A DNA stretch of 64,000 nucleotides from assembly GCA_010645155.1 (NCBI GenBank), contig CM021317.1:13280867-13344866 (forward strand), written 5' to 3'. The notes under the pieces are model-generated. The model saw nothing but the letters and a program-made list of their open reading frames with translations. It was not told the DNA's origin and searched no databases. How positions within the stretch are numbered: the stretch's first letter is position 1; the number at the start of each line of letters is the position of its first letter. This document shows, one piece after another, positions 12,305 through 25,062 of the stretch. Made by a program: the position numbers and the translations under genes. The DNA is from Tigriopus japonicus. Its lineage: Eukaryota; Arthropoda; Copepoda; Harpacticoida; Harpacticidae.

Positions 12305-13012
12305 TAGTGATGGGGGGCAAACAAGAGATTGGGCAAGCTGTACTGGCACAGTGCTTGGGCTTGCTGAAGCTTGGCATAGCTTGGGTGTTTGTACAAGTAC
12401 TTTTCCCAGCTAACAGGTTTGCCAAATTTGCTATGAACGAAGAATAAACTTGCCATCCGAATTTCACTAAACCAGGCTGATTCAGCTAAATAGGGCTCAT
12501 ACCTTTGTAAGGATGTATTTTTAAGAAAATTACACACTTCAATTCTCTCACATGGGGAAATGCAAAATATTTCGAGAATACTAAAAAAAGATTTGGCATT
12601 TTACTTTTTCATGCCGGCAACTCTGAGTAAACGAGATTGTTCTGGAAGTGTGACTTTTAAATCTCGGTCTTGATTAGCCTCAAAAGTGCATTCATGTGTG
12701 GCCTAGAACTGAAACAAAAAAAACATGGTTTTGCAAATGCTATCCAAATTGAAATATTTTTTTTGTATCACTTCCACTATTTATTGCTAAATTATTCAGG
12801 TCAAAAGATCATCGAAAATGCAACTTGACATTTTTTTCTTCTAAGTCACACTGCAAGTATCTTAACTCTTCAAAGAGCAACTGCCGGCAACTGCATCTTC
12901 CAATGTTCCTTGAGCTTGGCAAGTGTATTGGTGTATTGCCCAAGTAATGCTTGTCAACATCTTGTTCTTGGGTGTCTGTGATGACTCATTACTTGCCCAA
13001 GTCACATCACTA
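12305..13012. mobile_element. non-autonomous hAT-like element, 708 bp
   Basis: The termini are TAGTGATG at 12305 and CATCACTA ending at 13012. They are flanked by a perfect 8-bp direct repeat, GTTGCAAT, at 12297-12304 and 13013-13020, the target duplication length of hAT transposons. Inside each end lie several copies of CTTGGGCAAG-like motifs in both orientations, for example TTGGGCAAGC, GCTTGGGC and TTGCCCAAGT. No transposase frame is present; the 77-codon minus frames here lack motifs. Confidence 0.85.
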
Positions 13013-13842
13013 GTTGCAATCCTCAGCAACACTTTTTATTTTATTCATTTCCGTTCCGGCAACCCTTTATTTCATCAAAACAAGTCAAAGCAGGTAAATC
13101 GTCTGCCCAAAATGGAATAACTTATCAAGTTTAATTGGCCCAAAATGTCATCAAATCACAAAAGCCATATTTTTATGTTTGTTTTTAGAGGCAACTATTT
13201 TTCTATTAAAGCTGCTACCTCACTTTCCTTTTTTTTCCTACCTTGTTTTGTCTCTTTTTGTGAAAACGCAGAGGTGACTGAAACGTCTGCGCTATTATAT
13301 TCCAGAGCAACGTCTCATCCTCATGTCCATAGTAATTAGTACTTACTCGCCTACATTTTCATATACCTAATCACCACTGCCATATAATTTTTGAAAATAA
13401 TTTAAAAATATCCCTCAATAAGTTTGGCATTGAATTTTTTGTTTGCATTGGACAACGTTAGTCATATCCTAGTTTTCAGCAAATTGACAGACAGGTCAGG
13501 AGTCACCCTGGAATTGGACACATTGGAGTGCCTTCAATTCAGGCCTCAAAGAGCCAAATATCAAAGAATTTCCTTCGACTGTCCAAACTCTCGAGGTTTT
13601 ATGACCCGTTTGATTTTGATTGCAGCATAAGCGTTTATTTCATATTTGCAATGTCAAGTTTGTAAGTAAACCACATGTCTATTCATATGAAATCCCTTGT
13701 TCCGGTTTAAAGTTCGTTTGATGTTAGTTCAACCCTGGTCTTCTCGTAATCTCTTTTCATAACATCAACATTGAACAGCTCAGGAAACGAGAGGTGCAAG
13801 CTTTAAGATACTCTGCCTGATCCTAATTAATATATTTTAGTC

Positions 13843-16800
13843 ATGAGTGAGACGTCTTCGTCATGCGCCTCGGATTCGGCGGATAGCACGCCTTGGGTGT
13901 TTTATCGGGATCGGCCGGATTGGGCCGATGTGCGGCCTTTACCCCAAGATGACGGACCCGATCCCGTGGTTCGCATCGCTTACTCCGACAAATGTAGGCA
14001 AATCCACATCGCATTAAGCAAAGGAACACACAATAGTTGGCATTAGGCGCTCTAGGGAACGAAGAACGTTTTGGTAGGGATTGTTTCATGAAATAAGCTT
14101 CATCAGCAAGATTTGCTGACCATTTTCTCAACAAAAATTAGGTTCATGGAAAAGGATGATTGATGAATAACAAATGATGATAGCACTCCCTTGAATTGCG
14201 TACTAGGTTTGAGAGTTATGCAAGTTGATCAGTTTGCTTGGCCTTTTAGGACTTTGAGGCGAGAGCATCACGAGTTTCTGGTTAAAATGGCCAAAAAATG
14301 GACTTATAAGGCTACTTTGAGTTTGAAAGCATAACAGAAACTATTTCATTTTAAATAATTGATCAGTATTTAAAGTAGTTTTGTCAAACCTTAGACAAAG
14401 ACTAAGTATTTCATAAAATTATGGAACATTTTTTGCAGCTCCCACTTTTTTATCGAACAACATCAGAAACGAAGTAAGACAATGCAAGTCAAGCCATTTT
14501 TTCTTTTTAACTTATTATTATTTATCATTTGCTAGAAACTAGTGTGGATTTTTTTTTCTCTGAATTTTATATACTTTATAAGCCCCAAAATGGTCCAAAT
14601 ATTTGTAACTCCTACATTTTGAATATGTAAATAATTGAAGTAAGACTGTATTCTTAAGGCAGCAAAAGTTATCAAAAGAGACAAACATGGTAACTATTTT
14701 TACTCCCTTGTTGGTCCTCAAAGAAAAAAAATTAATAAACCCTGTCCATCAAAATGTCAAACCGTGGCATACGCCACCTTCATGTATTGGGCCAGACTTT
14801 ATCACCATTTTGTTTAAGGGGCTGCGTGTAATTAACGGTTAAGATAATCTGCTCTTCGTATTTTAGTTCGGGACGTTTACGATTACTTTCGCGCGATCTA
14901 TGCCTCCAAAGAAGTGAGTCAACGGGCCTTATCTTTGACCATGGATGCTGTGGAACTAAATCCTGCCAACTACACGGCCTGGCACCATCGGCGATTCCTC
15001 CTGAAAGAATTAAACGTGGACCTTAACGAAGAGATGGAATATATCCGTTTCGTTATAAACGGAAACCCCAAGAACTACCAAGTGTGGTAGGTTTTGGCAA
15101 AAATCTCCGAGTCATGTGGACGATGAGGCTAGAGTTAAAATTACGATTGTTTTGCGAAGACTACGTGTTTTGATTTTTAGCTCATCCATTGGATGAGTGT
15201 AATCGAACGAATTCAGCCGGGGATCCTGGGGCCGAAATGACTAGGGATGGGTCAGAACTAGGTTCAGACATTCCATAGTTTTAGTTTGCTACGTGAGGAA
15301 AAAATTCTTATTTGAATTGATTGTCAAAATGAAGAAAGCGAGTGGGGCTCACGAATTTTAATTAAATTTTATGGAGGGTGAGTCTCGACTCCGACGCACC
15401 CCTAGCCATTTTGGCCCCAGAAACCCCATCTGAATTCGTTCGAATACACTCATCCATTGAATACCTGAGTGAAAAGGTGTGAACTGTTTTGGAGTGAAAG
15501 GTTTTGAACTGATGAGGGGATAGTACCGATGAGCTCGCCTTTTGGTCATAAAAAGCTACCAGAAAAAAATTATACTATTATTTATTCATTCTATGAAGGA
15601 TTGTGCACGTATTGAGAGAGCAAAATCGTGACCCCGATGTTCGAATAAGTTAAGCAGTAAAAGTTAAATTATTCATAACGCAAAAAAGACTAGTTTGATT
15701 GATTGAGACAGAAAACGAGAGAGCGCGAACTTAGGTTTAAGTTACAATACCTTAAGGGTGTCCCGAGTTCGCAAAGACACAACACAAAGCCCTAAACCGC
15801 TGACTAGACTAAACCACGTCCAAATCTGGTCTAAATAAATTTCAAAAAACGGAACTTTTCAAACTGTTATATCGCACCTTGGACATCTCAGCAAATCAAG
15901 CAAGACTGACATGAAAGCTTGCTAATTAAAATGTAACAAATCATGACGATTCTTCACGACTTCCCAATGCCTTGGTAGACCTGATGTTAATTTTTTCAAT
16001 ATCCTACCTCGGAGTTACCTGTTGCATAGACGTCTCGATCAAGAAATCCATGACTATTGCCATGGTGTTTCGAGTTGGTAGTGTTACCACTTTTTGACTC
16101 TACGAGTCAAATTATTTCGATATCTTTTGTTCTCTCAAGCGCTACAGTTACAAACAAGCTTGGCTTGCGATTCATGTTCACGGTTTTAGGTCGAAAATTA
16201 TCGATTTCGTTATTTTTAGGATCGAAATATTTTGGCTGTAGTGCCGCTTTCTGCCACATTCTGTCACTTTAAAGACTTCCCTGCTACTAACTTTTCTATT
16301 CTGTCTTTTACTGCCACTTTTCCCCGGCCATTGCCAAACTCATCTTTAATTTTTTTCCTGCCATCTAGTTTTGTATACGCCACTTTTGCGAAAAGTGGTA
16401 GCAAAAACTGCCACCTAGCATTGCTGGCTCAAACTCATCTGCTACATAGACAATATTAACTTGAGCATTCCATTGATTCCTTTTCAATATGAAAGTAATC
16501 AACAAATGCATAAATATCTAAGGAGCATTCTTGTTTATCCAAGATTGGCATCCCAAATATCATCTGACTCAAATCTGATATTGCAACTGTACGGGATAGA
16601 TGGAGTGCAGATTTGATTAACAATCATAAGGCTCACGTCGTTAAGTATCATTGGACGGTAAGCCCATAAAACATTGCCCATTGGACAATGTTTTATGGCA
16701 TCAACTGTGAAAAGCATAGAGAAACTGAAGGTACAGTTCCATGTTGTAAGCACAGGAGATAGATATTGAAATAACTCTGTAGGCAAGGATAGATCACTCC

Positions 16801-19800
16801 ACTCCATTTCATATTCTTTCTACCGATGAAAAAGGCGCCATTTTTTTTACAATCAGGTGGGCTCAGATTAAATCATGTTGAGTACAGGTTCGCATAGCCA
16901 TCAAAAGGGCAGCCAAAATAGTTCAAGCGTGGGAGAGTCATTAAAACTTACTCTTTAATTTCAAAGGTCAATTTTGAGTGTTCTCCTACGGCTCGCTCGA
17001 GAGACAAGTTGGAAAGTTATGAGTAGGTACGGGCAGAAAGTGCAAATAATCTTACCCTTTTAGTTACCAAAAGTTGCAAAAAAATGTGCCCAAAAGTGCA
17101 AAACAAAGTGCAGAAAAATGTTGAAAGTGCAAATAAATGTCAAAAAAGAGCAAATAAATGTCAAAAAAGAGCAAATAAATGTCGAAAAAAGAGCAAATAA
17201 GTGTCAAAAAGAGCAAATTAATATCAAAAAGAGCAAATTAATGTCAAAAAAGAGCAAATTAATGTCAAAAAATAGCAAATAACTTGCATTTGGACTTAAA
17301 ACGTCATTCATGGAGTACCCACGGCTCCTAATTGAGTAGGAGAAGTCATTTACAACTTCTAAAGACATTTGAGACTAGTTTGAGGTGAAGAGACAATGCC
17401 GCACAAGTAAAAGAGTTCTATTAATTAGGTCACTAGCAAAAAGGATGTAAAGTCATGAAACATACTCTAGTCAACAATCTTCTGAATTTTTCATTCCTAA
17501 GGTGGTCTCATGGATGTATGTACCTAAAATATTGTCGAAATATATTCAGCAATTGTTTTATATGGCTTTACATCACTCCGTTTTTGTCCTTCAAGTTGTT
17601 CAAAAATAGACATTGAAAATTGAACAGTAAAATACCCACGTGTGCCCAACAATTGCATCAAAGAAAATAGTCATAAATGTGTTTTAAGCATGTTTTTAGT
17701 GACATTACTTCAATATTTGGCCCATGGCCTAATTACCAGAACTCAATTTCAAATGTGGCATTCTTTGTCTCATCACATCAAAACTGTTCTCAAATACTTT
17801 TGGAACTTAAAAGTAATATCTCCAAGTCAATTAAACAATGTGTACTGCTACATTGATGTATCCTTAGCTAGATGATTTTAAGTTTATAACGGCCTTTTTT
17901 AGAAATAGCGATCTTTGTAGGCAGGAAACCTAATTCTGTAATCTATATTGTTTGTAGATCCTTCCATTACCATAACATGAGTTTCTTTAGGTTTGCTATT
18001 TGTTGGTTGCATGCAATGAGATTCTTTTGTCTAATCTTTAGTTTAGTAAACAGGATGTTATAGTTAAAGCCAAGATGGTGAATAAAGTGTGAGGTTTGCG
18101 TCTGAAATGCACATATTTCTTCAAGGTGCTAAGAATGGTTGATTGCAAATGCAAGCTTTTTCGACAAGTGTAAAATTTGCTCTTGAAACTAAAAATTCTT
18201 TCAACAGCCACTACATTTTCTTAACAATTTGTCAATTTTGGCCAAAAACGTAAATAAAAAGTGCAAATAAAGGTAGAAAGTGCAAAAGTGCAAAAAAATG
18301 GGTTTATGTTACCAAAAATCTTTTTACACTATTTGCCCGTCCCTAGTTATGAGACACAACCCCAATGTAACATTCTCAAAATGTCAAACAACAACTCTCA
18401 ATCTTCCGGATTGCTTTTGAATTTGAAGTTAACTCTGCCGTAGAATTAATTCCTCTTGAACCGTGGGTGATGGATAGAAAGCCGAAACTTCGATTAAAGC
18501 CTTGGTTTCGGTTACGTTAATCTAGTGAAGGTGAAACTTAACGCAGACATCGACAGGCATCATAAAGAATGGAGTTTGAGAAAAAGTTCGATGCTTTTAA
18601 AGCCATAAAACTATTCAATCAAAATATTTTACATCTATGAAAATCAAAAAAATATACTCTATGTTTTCCCTTTGATATCCCTGGAAAAATAAGAGTTTTA
18701 ACGTAGATTCGTTACCCCATTTGTTTTCATCCGGCCGTTTTCTGTTTCTTTATAAAAAAAAACTTTTTTCTTTATTGCGTGTACGATTGCACATTGGATT
18801 TATCACAGAAATTTGTTATGATGAGTTTATTACAATTTAATGTAATTAGATGGGCCCATTCTGGGTTCAAGTTGCGACCAGTTGAACCCAGTTTTCTGTT
18901 TCGTTTAGTCCCTCTTGGCCGAATCTTTTGGTTTTGATTAGAGTCTTGGCAAGTCTAAGTGCTTCAATTTCGATGAATGGAAACGTTCACCCACCACCCC
19001 ACCTGTGCCAGCCCCGAAATGAAACGAATGGTCTGACACTAGAGCTCTATAGAGAAAAATGACGTCGATAGTTGAAATAACTTTACCCTCAAAAGATTCG
19101 AAATAGATATGTGTGAAATTATTTTTCTCAATTTAACAAATACCTCTGTTACATGAGAAAAAAAAATCAAAAAAAAAAAATAGTCTCCTCATGGGCCAAA
19201 ATATCTTGTTTTTATCAGATTTTAGTTGTATTCGTTTTTGTCAATTTGAATGAGATTCTTTTCGTTCATTCATCCGTGTGGTTTTACCCCATAGGCAACA
19301 CCGGCGAGTTCTTGTGGAATGGTTGAAGGATCCCTCAAAAGAAATGCGCTTCACTGAAATCATTCTGTCCATCGACCCCAAAAACTATCATGTCTGGCAA
19401 CATCGACAATGGGTTATGACCGCTTTCAAGTAAGTTTCATCGTGTATTCCACTAACTATGCCTTCATTAAGCTGTCCCTTAAATGGCAACCACAACAAGG
19501 ATTTAGCTTCGTTAATGGATTTTGTGGGTGCCACAGATCTTATGATGACTAGATGTCGCATTGACCCGTTCCGTTCCGTCTAAAGCCTTAATAGTTCCGT
19601 CTGCGAGAGAAAAGTGACACCACTTGGCCCAGCTGCGCTAGCTTCGAAATCTCAGGGCGACCGCATGCTCAGAAGTAACAACGCTCTCTCGCGTCAAAAA
19701 CAAAAAACGTATGGTACGTTGAGTTTGTTCAGGATTTAGCCACGCTGGCAAAATTTTGAAAACTTCGAAATTCCCACCATTTTAAGGTGTAATGTTATGT

Positions 19801-21797
19801 ACTAGCTGATGAAGCAAAGTTGTCCACCTTTTTCTCACACGAAGCGAGGTCTAGCCATTATATGGTCTGTAGTGAGTGCTTTTCCTCGTGGTTTTAAGTA
19901 TTTGGTTTAAGTATGAGAGATTTGAAAACATTCATTGTTGGTGAAAAGGATTGAACCCTTTTGTTTTGTCTACACTTGTTGGTGAAATTGCTCCACCAAA
20001 ATATATCGAGTTATCTAGTGACAGATTCTAAAGCTTCCATAAACCCTGGCGCGAAAGTTGTATCCCAATCATACTTTGAACCAAGATATCATAACAATAC
20101 GTGCCCAGATTGGAACGAACAAATATTGTTTTGTGTGCCAGTGTACCGCCAGTGTGCCTCCCACTAGCCTCTACAATCTGTTTGAACTTGTTGAGGTTGG
20201 AATCTATAGCCAAGTAAGTAATGAATCATTGCTGGACGAGCAAGTGTCGCTTCGATAGCAGTTTTTTAGGATTGGTCTTAGGACACCGTCAGCCAAAAAA
20301 CAACTGAAATTTTACTTCCATCATGATTCAAGAGCACATTGCTCTCAACTGTTCAATAAATATATTGAATATTCAATCAATATTTCATGCAAAAAAATGG
20401 CACCTCAAAGAAGCGATCGGCAACCAGCAAGCCCAGACCCACATGTGTGCCCAAGGATGGTCGTTGGTGGGCCCATGAGCTATGGAGTAAGTCCAAAATA
20501 GTGAACCCCAAGAGCATCCATAGTACTATTTTTGTGGGCCTATGAACCTACGTTCTAGGATCTGTTTGGAGCGCTCCTGACTTCACAGAATTAAATTTGT
20601 TGGGCCTAACCCCAAAAGCTGTTACCGATTCCTGCCTTAAATAATACATTCGATTGCCCACCGCCTATTATTTCCAAGGGAAGGTAGACTTATTGGGGAT
20701 GGATTAGATGTTAGGCCGTTCATATTAATTCTTAGATCACGAAGATACTTTGATTCAAAATTACGACAGGACTTTCGTGTCAGAGTGTAAAATAATTTCA
20801 TCTCACGGACATACATTGTTAGTTTGTTTTATTACAAAAATGATATCAAAATTGCAAGGAATCGACTAAAGTTGAAAAGTCCTTATTGGAATATGCTAAG
20901 AAAATAATGAATTTTCTTTTCTGGTTGTCGTTATCCAGCCTTTTTGAAGGCGAATTGGAATTTGTGGAAAGATTGTTGGACGAAGATATTCGAAATAACT
21001 CGGCTTGGAACCAAAGATTCTTCTTGATTACCCACACCGACTCTCAAAATGGTCAATTTTCTGGAGATGTCCTCAACCGAGAGCTCACTTTCACCATGAA
21101 TGCCATTAGGAAGGTTCTAGGCAACGAAAGTGCTTGGAACTACTTCAGAGGGTAAGCTAAGCCAAGGCAAACCTGCCATGGAATTGGTCATGTGGTTGCA
21201 ATCCAATCAGTTGATGCCGAAATTGCCTTTTCCACGTAGATTGATTGATAACACTGCCGAAACTGAACAGGCTGAGACACGAAAGAAATGTTGGCTGTTC
21301 TGTCAAGAGCTATTCGAACAATGCGACCGGAAATCCAACTCCTCATCATATCTTCTGGGAGCAATGGTGGATCTGTATTGCGATCAATTAGAGGCCTCCG
21401 AGTCCCAAAGTCCAAAAGACGACTTGGTCAAGGCTCAAGAGGTAAGTGAACGAACGCATTTGTAATTTTCGGCCATCAATTCGAATTTGTCGTTCTTGAA
21501 CGAAAATCATGCATTGAAAACTCGGTATTGGCAAAAAAAGACTTACCATGGACAAACCTTGATAACAGAAGGTGGAGTGTCATTCACTGAACGACATATG
21601 AACTATTGTCAAAACTGCGTGAGTGAGTCTGTGAATCTGCAAATCCGAGTTTGGCTATGAACTTGAATTCATGGATGGATCGAATTTTGTTACAGTTGTG
21701 TGGAATTCTGGCTAAAGAGGTGGATCCGATTCGAAAACAATATTGGGAATTCATGAGTCGGGATTTGCTGGTGCGATTCGGGTCCAAAAACCAATGA
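13843..21797 (+). CDS. FNTA: protein farnesyltransferase/geranylgeranyltransferase type-1 subunit alpha
   Basis: Six exons: 13843-13993, 14867-15086, 19295-19429, 20939-21151, 21240-21441, 21696-21797. They join in frame to 340 aa, close to the usual 330-380. Prenyltransferase-alpha (PFTA) repeats are plain: [65 protein letters not shown] and [10 protein letters not shown], each with the W-x-x-R core. The C-terminus [16 protein letters not shown] matches the family. In the cytosol this subunit pairs with FNTB or PGGT1B to attach isoprenoids to CaaX cysteines such as those of Ras and Rho. The 88-bp intron at 21152-21239 was placed because reading through hits a stop, while splicing GG to A restores 'YFRGLIDNTAE'. 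AATAAA follows at 21821-21826. Intron 2 is 4.2 kb and carries transposons. Confidence 0.95.
15189..15465. repeat. imperfect inverted repeat, about 277 bp
   Basis: The left arm (about 15189-15256) starts TGGATGAGTGTAATCGAACG and continues through GAATTCAG and CTGGGGCCGAAATGACTAGG. The right arm (about 15396-15465) is its reverse complement with scattered mismatches (CCTAGCCATTTTGGCCCCAG, CTGAATTCGTTCGAATACAC). About 140 bp separates the arms. It is probably a degraded MITE; no target duplication is evident. Confidence 0.6.
17024..18345. mobile_element. non-autonomous hAT-like element, 1.3 kb
   Basis: The left end TAGGTACGGGCAGAAAGTGC (17024) pairs with a right end that reads TAGGGACGGGCAAATAGTG on the opposite strand (18345). 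A perfect 8-bp direct repeat, GTTATGAG, flanks it at 17016-17023 and 18346-18353. Inside the left end is an array of about eight roughly 20-bp units, and related GTGCAAATAAA and AAGTGCAAAA motifs recur near the right end. No transposase frame. It lies inside FNTA intron 2 and would be transcribed with that gene. Confidence 0.87.
17129..17285 (+). repeat. about 20-bp tandem repeat array inside the hAT-like element
   Basis: About eight copies of GCAAATAAATGTCAAAAAAGA (one or two base variants, 19-22 bp). Less regular GTGCAAAA and AAAGTGC units precede it from about 17095. The motif also occurs reversed at 5318-5365 and directly at 18258-18292. Confidence 0.85.
19430..20938 (+). other. FNTA intron 3 (1.5 kb)
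   Basis: Donor GTAAGT at 19430, acceptor TTATCCAG ending 20938. The frame restored across it is AA|C, giving Asn-Leu-Phe-Glu-Gly. Short internal frames (for example 19961-20167) show no known motif. Confidence 0.85.
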
Positions 21798-21820
21798 AAA
21801 CGACGTTTGTCACACGCTTG

Positions 21821-21826
21821 AATAAA
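21821..21826 (+). terminator. FNTA polyadenylation signal AATAAA
   Basis: Canonical AATAAA 24 bases after the FNTA stop codon (TGA at 21795-21797). No other canonical signal lies between the stop and this one. Confidence 0.7.
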
Positions 21827-24800
21827 CAAATTGAATCATAACATTTGGTATGTTTACTCGACTTGAAGTTTTGTTTTATTGCGGATGTTCGCTTCTCTCG
21901 TTTTGGCTGGTTATGAAAGAAGTGCAATTGGCAGTCAGTCCCCAGATACCATGATGCCACCAAGATAATTTTCTTTCTCTTCCGAGGAGCTCGTCAGGTT
22001 GGATTGACTCCCGTTACGAGACTTCTCGTTTCAGCTTACTATTACTCAAAACGTCCTGTGGAAATAAATGAAAGTGGTTTTACCGAAAAAGTGAACCAAC
22101 ATCTGACCACACACCCTCTAACCTCTGACGCCTTTCATTTGCCTGGATGGGCGATGCTCATGATGCGACATTATCATCTTTGAAGGAAAGTGAGAGAGAG
22201 CACTCTGTCATCGTAGATTTTCATTTCTTCGATCCCTATCGATTCGAATAACTTTGGAAACGGACCAAAATGAAAACAAAGAATGGGAGCTGGTTTGCTC
22301 GTCTCGATTTTAAGATTCAACTTGAGGAAACGTCTTAAAATACAATTCACCCCTGAATTGATGGCTTGAAATGAATGTGGTTGTCAAAGTACAAATCGGA
22401 AGAATATGGAGAGAGAACCAATTTGGCCGGAGTGTTGTCAAAAGTTAATGGCCCAAATGATTAGTGACAATAGTTTTAGGGAAATACAGTCCAGGCATTG
22501 TAAAACTAAAGATAGGTAAATGAACAAATATTTCAGAGAAACAGACAGCAGTTAAACAAGTTTTCAGTAAGTAACCAAAGAGTTTTCTGTTGATTTTGAT
22601 TTCGTGTGTCAGTTCGAAAAATACAAAGAAGAGCTAGTGTAATATTTATAAATGCTTCAAGTTTGTCCTGAGCAAATGAATAGTCAGAGATGCTTTGTCT
22701 AAATTTTTTTAAAGTCGACTGAAATACTCTGTCTAGCTCCTCCAACAATTTTTGAGTGCACAAGTGTTTATTTAACCTACAGACATAACCGTAGTTTTAT
22801 CCAAGTTTTTGCCAAAACTCAAATTACTTTTAATAAATTATGATCACATTTATCGTGGGTTCAACAGGTCTAGAATTTGTTCTTTGGAACATTCCACATT
22901 CTGATTGCAAACCTCATTTTATGAGACCTTCCTGTTCAAAAATTGTTTAATGCACGTTAAAACAAATATTATCAATAATTCTTTGATCAGTTTTCATAGC
23001 TTTTGTTGTCTTTTTAATATTGCAGCCTGTTTTGATGAAAAAGTTGAAATAATTTCTGTGATTGACGTCTCGTTTTAGGTTTATCAAAAGCGATTATTCA
23101 ATCCTAAACTGAAGTGAAGTGGCTACCAGTCATTAAACAATGGAAAAGTAGTACATTCATGATTCTCTTTAAAACTATTACTTCCATTTGATGGAGGATG
23201 GTAAATGATTTATTGCAAAAACGGGAACAATTTTTATTTCAAAGGTTCTTGAACTCGAAGAACTTCGAATTTTCTTCAAAACTCCGTTCCTTTTCTTATC
23301 AGTGCAAGATTGCTTTCAGTTTCGTTAGGTATGAGTAAACCCGAAATTCTCACCCGAAAGCGCTCTCAGCTCATCACCACAAATCACATTCCAAAAATGA
23401 ATGACTTTGTCATCGTTAAGAATGCATGAAAATGTGGGTGCTCTTTCAAATATTTGAAAGTAACCACCTACTACATTCATTTCATTTCCACGTACATAAC
23501 AGAACGTACAGCTTTTTGACTTGATCCACTTTTAACGGCTTCAAATGACATCGAGAGAAATATTGTAATTGGTTCACAATTTAAACGTTTTCGAACGCAA
23601 TGCTTGAAGTACCCAAAAGTGACTTTGTTCGAAGGCAAATGCCAAAATGGAATGGATCTGACATTTAGAGCTAATCCCTCTTGCACTTTGGGTTTCATCT
23701 GAACCAAGACCCACGAGAAAGAATGACCATCAAGTTATGTATCCACACGCACACTACATACCGTTGTGGTAGTGGTCTCTACTTGGCGTACTTAACACAC
23801 CTTTTTCCTGTAAATGTCATCTGCTCCATCCTTCTTCTTCTTCCAATGATCCTCTCCTCCCGAAATTTTCAGATGTGCAATTGCATCATTTGACCACTAA
23901 TTTACAATTTCCCGAGCTGTTTTGAAACCTACGTTCGCCAGTATTCTTGTCAAGTTCGAGCAAAGCATGAGAAAGAAAACATTGAGACCATCGGGCTGGT
24001 TTCAAACGCCTGGTTCTTTTTGAACCCCAATTTCTACGGAGAAGAGCACCTGGACCATCGATGCGACAATTTACGGTCGATGACAAAGAGTCTTTGGCAC
24101 TAATTTTTCCTGTCAATTGAAAGTATGTCTCTACTAGTTCTAATTCGAACTTCCGTCGAACTCGGTTTCGTTGAGGAAGCTCTAATTTTCGATCGGTCTT
24201 AGATCGTCTCAGCTGGTGAAGAGACCCCTCATCCAAAAAGGAGTCGTGAAGCCATCTTTGTTCTCGTCGAAACGAGCGAAGAGTGCATCTGTCAGATCAG
24301 TTTGGGGGATTGGTCGTGGGTAGTAATCGTCTGCTGGATTGTTAAACGCTGGTTGGTATCATTCTTATGTCTTGATAGCGTTTTCTAGTCAATTGTGAAG
24401 AAAGTGTCATAGTGCATGCTCTAATGAGAACTCAATAGGCTGGGATCGTTGAGGGAATGAGAGGCAGAGAGACAGAGACATGCATGCACATTGGCGCATA
24501 TGCTGATGAATTCCGTTTTTTTTCTTTCAACCAGGGACCGACCGAGTCAATCCTGGCCCCCGTTCATCAGGAAACTCCGGATTAACGCAATCTTCTTCCC
24601 CACCATGTACGCAAGTAGAGGCGTCATCTGATTTCAGAATTTTCCTCCACACCCGTTGATTGGTTGGCTGGCTGGTTGGTTGGTTGGTTGGTTAGCGGAA
24701 TGACGCATGCCCGGGTAGTCCAAGAATTGGTTCTGGTCACTCACTTACCGCTACAACGACGGTTATCGTCAAGATGATGATGATCTTCATCACTTATTTC

Positions 24801-25062
24801 TTGCGGTCCTCGGGTCTTCGTTTTTAGTGCAGGAAAGTCTGTTTAGGCAGTCTCAACATGGTTTTCCAAGAGATTGGACGATCTTAGAATCTAAGTGCAA
24901 AGGGTGCGAAAACAGTGCTCGATCAGCTTGCTTCATCCAAAGTGAAGCTTCAACCACTCATAAACAGACTGGACTTGGAAACAACCGAGTAAGGTCGATT
25001 GACACAGTAAGAGAGACTTTGAACCATAGTGCAATATCATAGCTGGTTAGGTGCTTTTCAAA
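21827..25062. other. intergenic region before the 1177-aa protein gene
   Basis: Mostly AT-rich with short frames. A (GGTT)n-like microsatellite lies at about 24657-24697. A 116-codon minus frame at 23886-24236 has no ATG start, domain or splice support. The part from about 24830 to 25062 is plausibly promoter and 5' UTR of the next gene; a CTGGTTAG just before 25051 could be a splice acceptor for a 5' non-coding exon. Confidence 0.45.

Larger units (their letters stand above)
15087..19294 (+). other. FNTA intron 2 (4.2 kb), transposon-laden
   Basis: Donor GTAGGT after the codons for YQV plus TG, acceptor CCCATAG. It contains the inverted repeat at 15189-15465, a CTGCCACTTTT-rich stretch (about 16240-16440), a 13-bp perfect hairpin (16664-16698) and the hAT-like element at 17024-18345. 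No exon-like frame in the FNTA reading phase was found. Confidence 0.85.

Noticed and set aside
16535..16807. 90-codon minus frame that looks moderately protein-like
   Set aside because: No recognised motif, inside an FNTA intron, contains a hairpin, and no flanking frames join to it.
21130..21239. Reading FNTA exon 4 straight into the following frame without an intron
   Set aside because: The exon 4 frame meets TAA right after the Gly codon. The GTAAGC donor and the CACGTAG acceptor at 21239 restore frame and family-like sequence.
23886..24236. 116-codon minus frame
   Set aside because: No ATG at the start, no domain, and an Arg/Lys/Leu composition without codon regularity.
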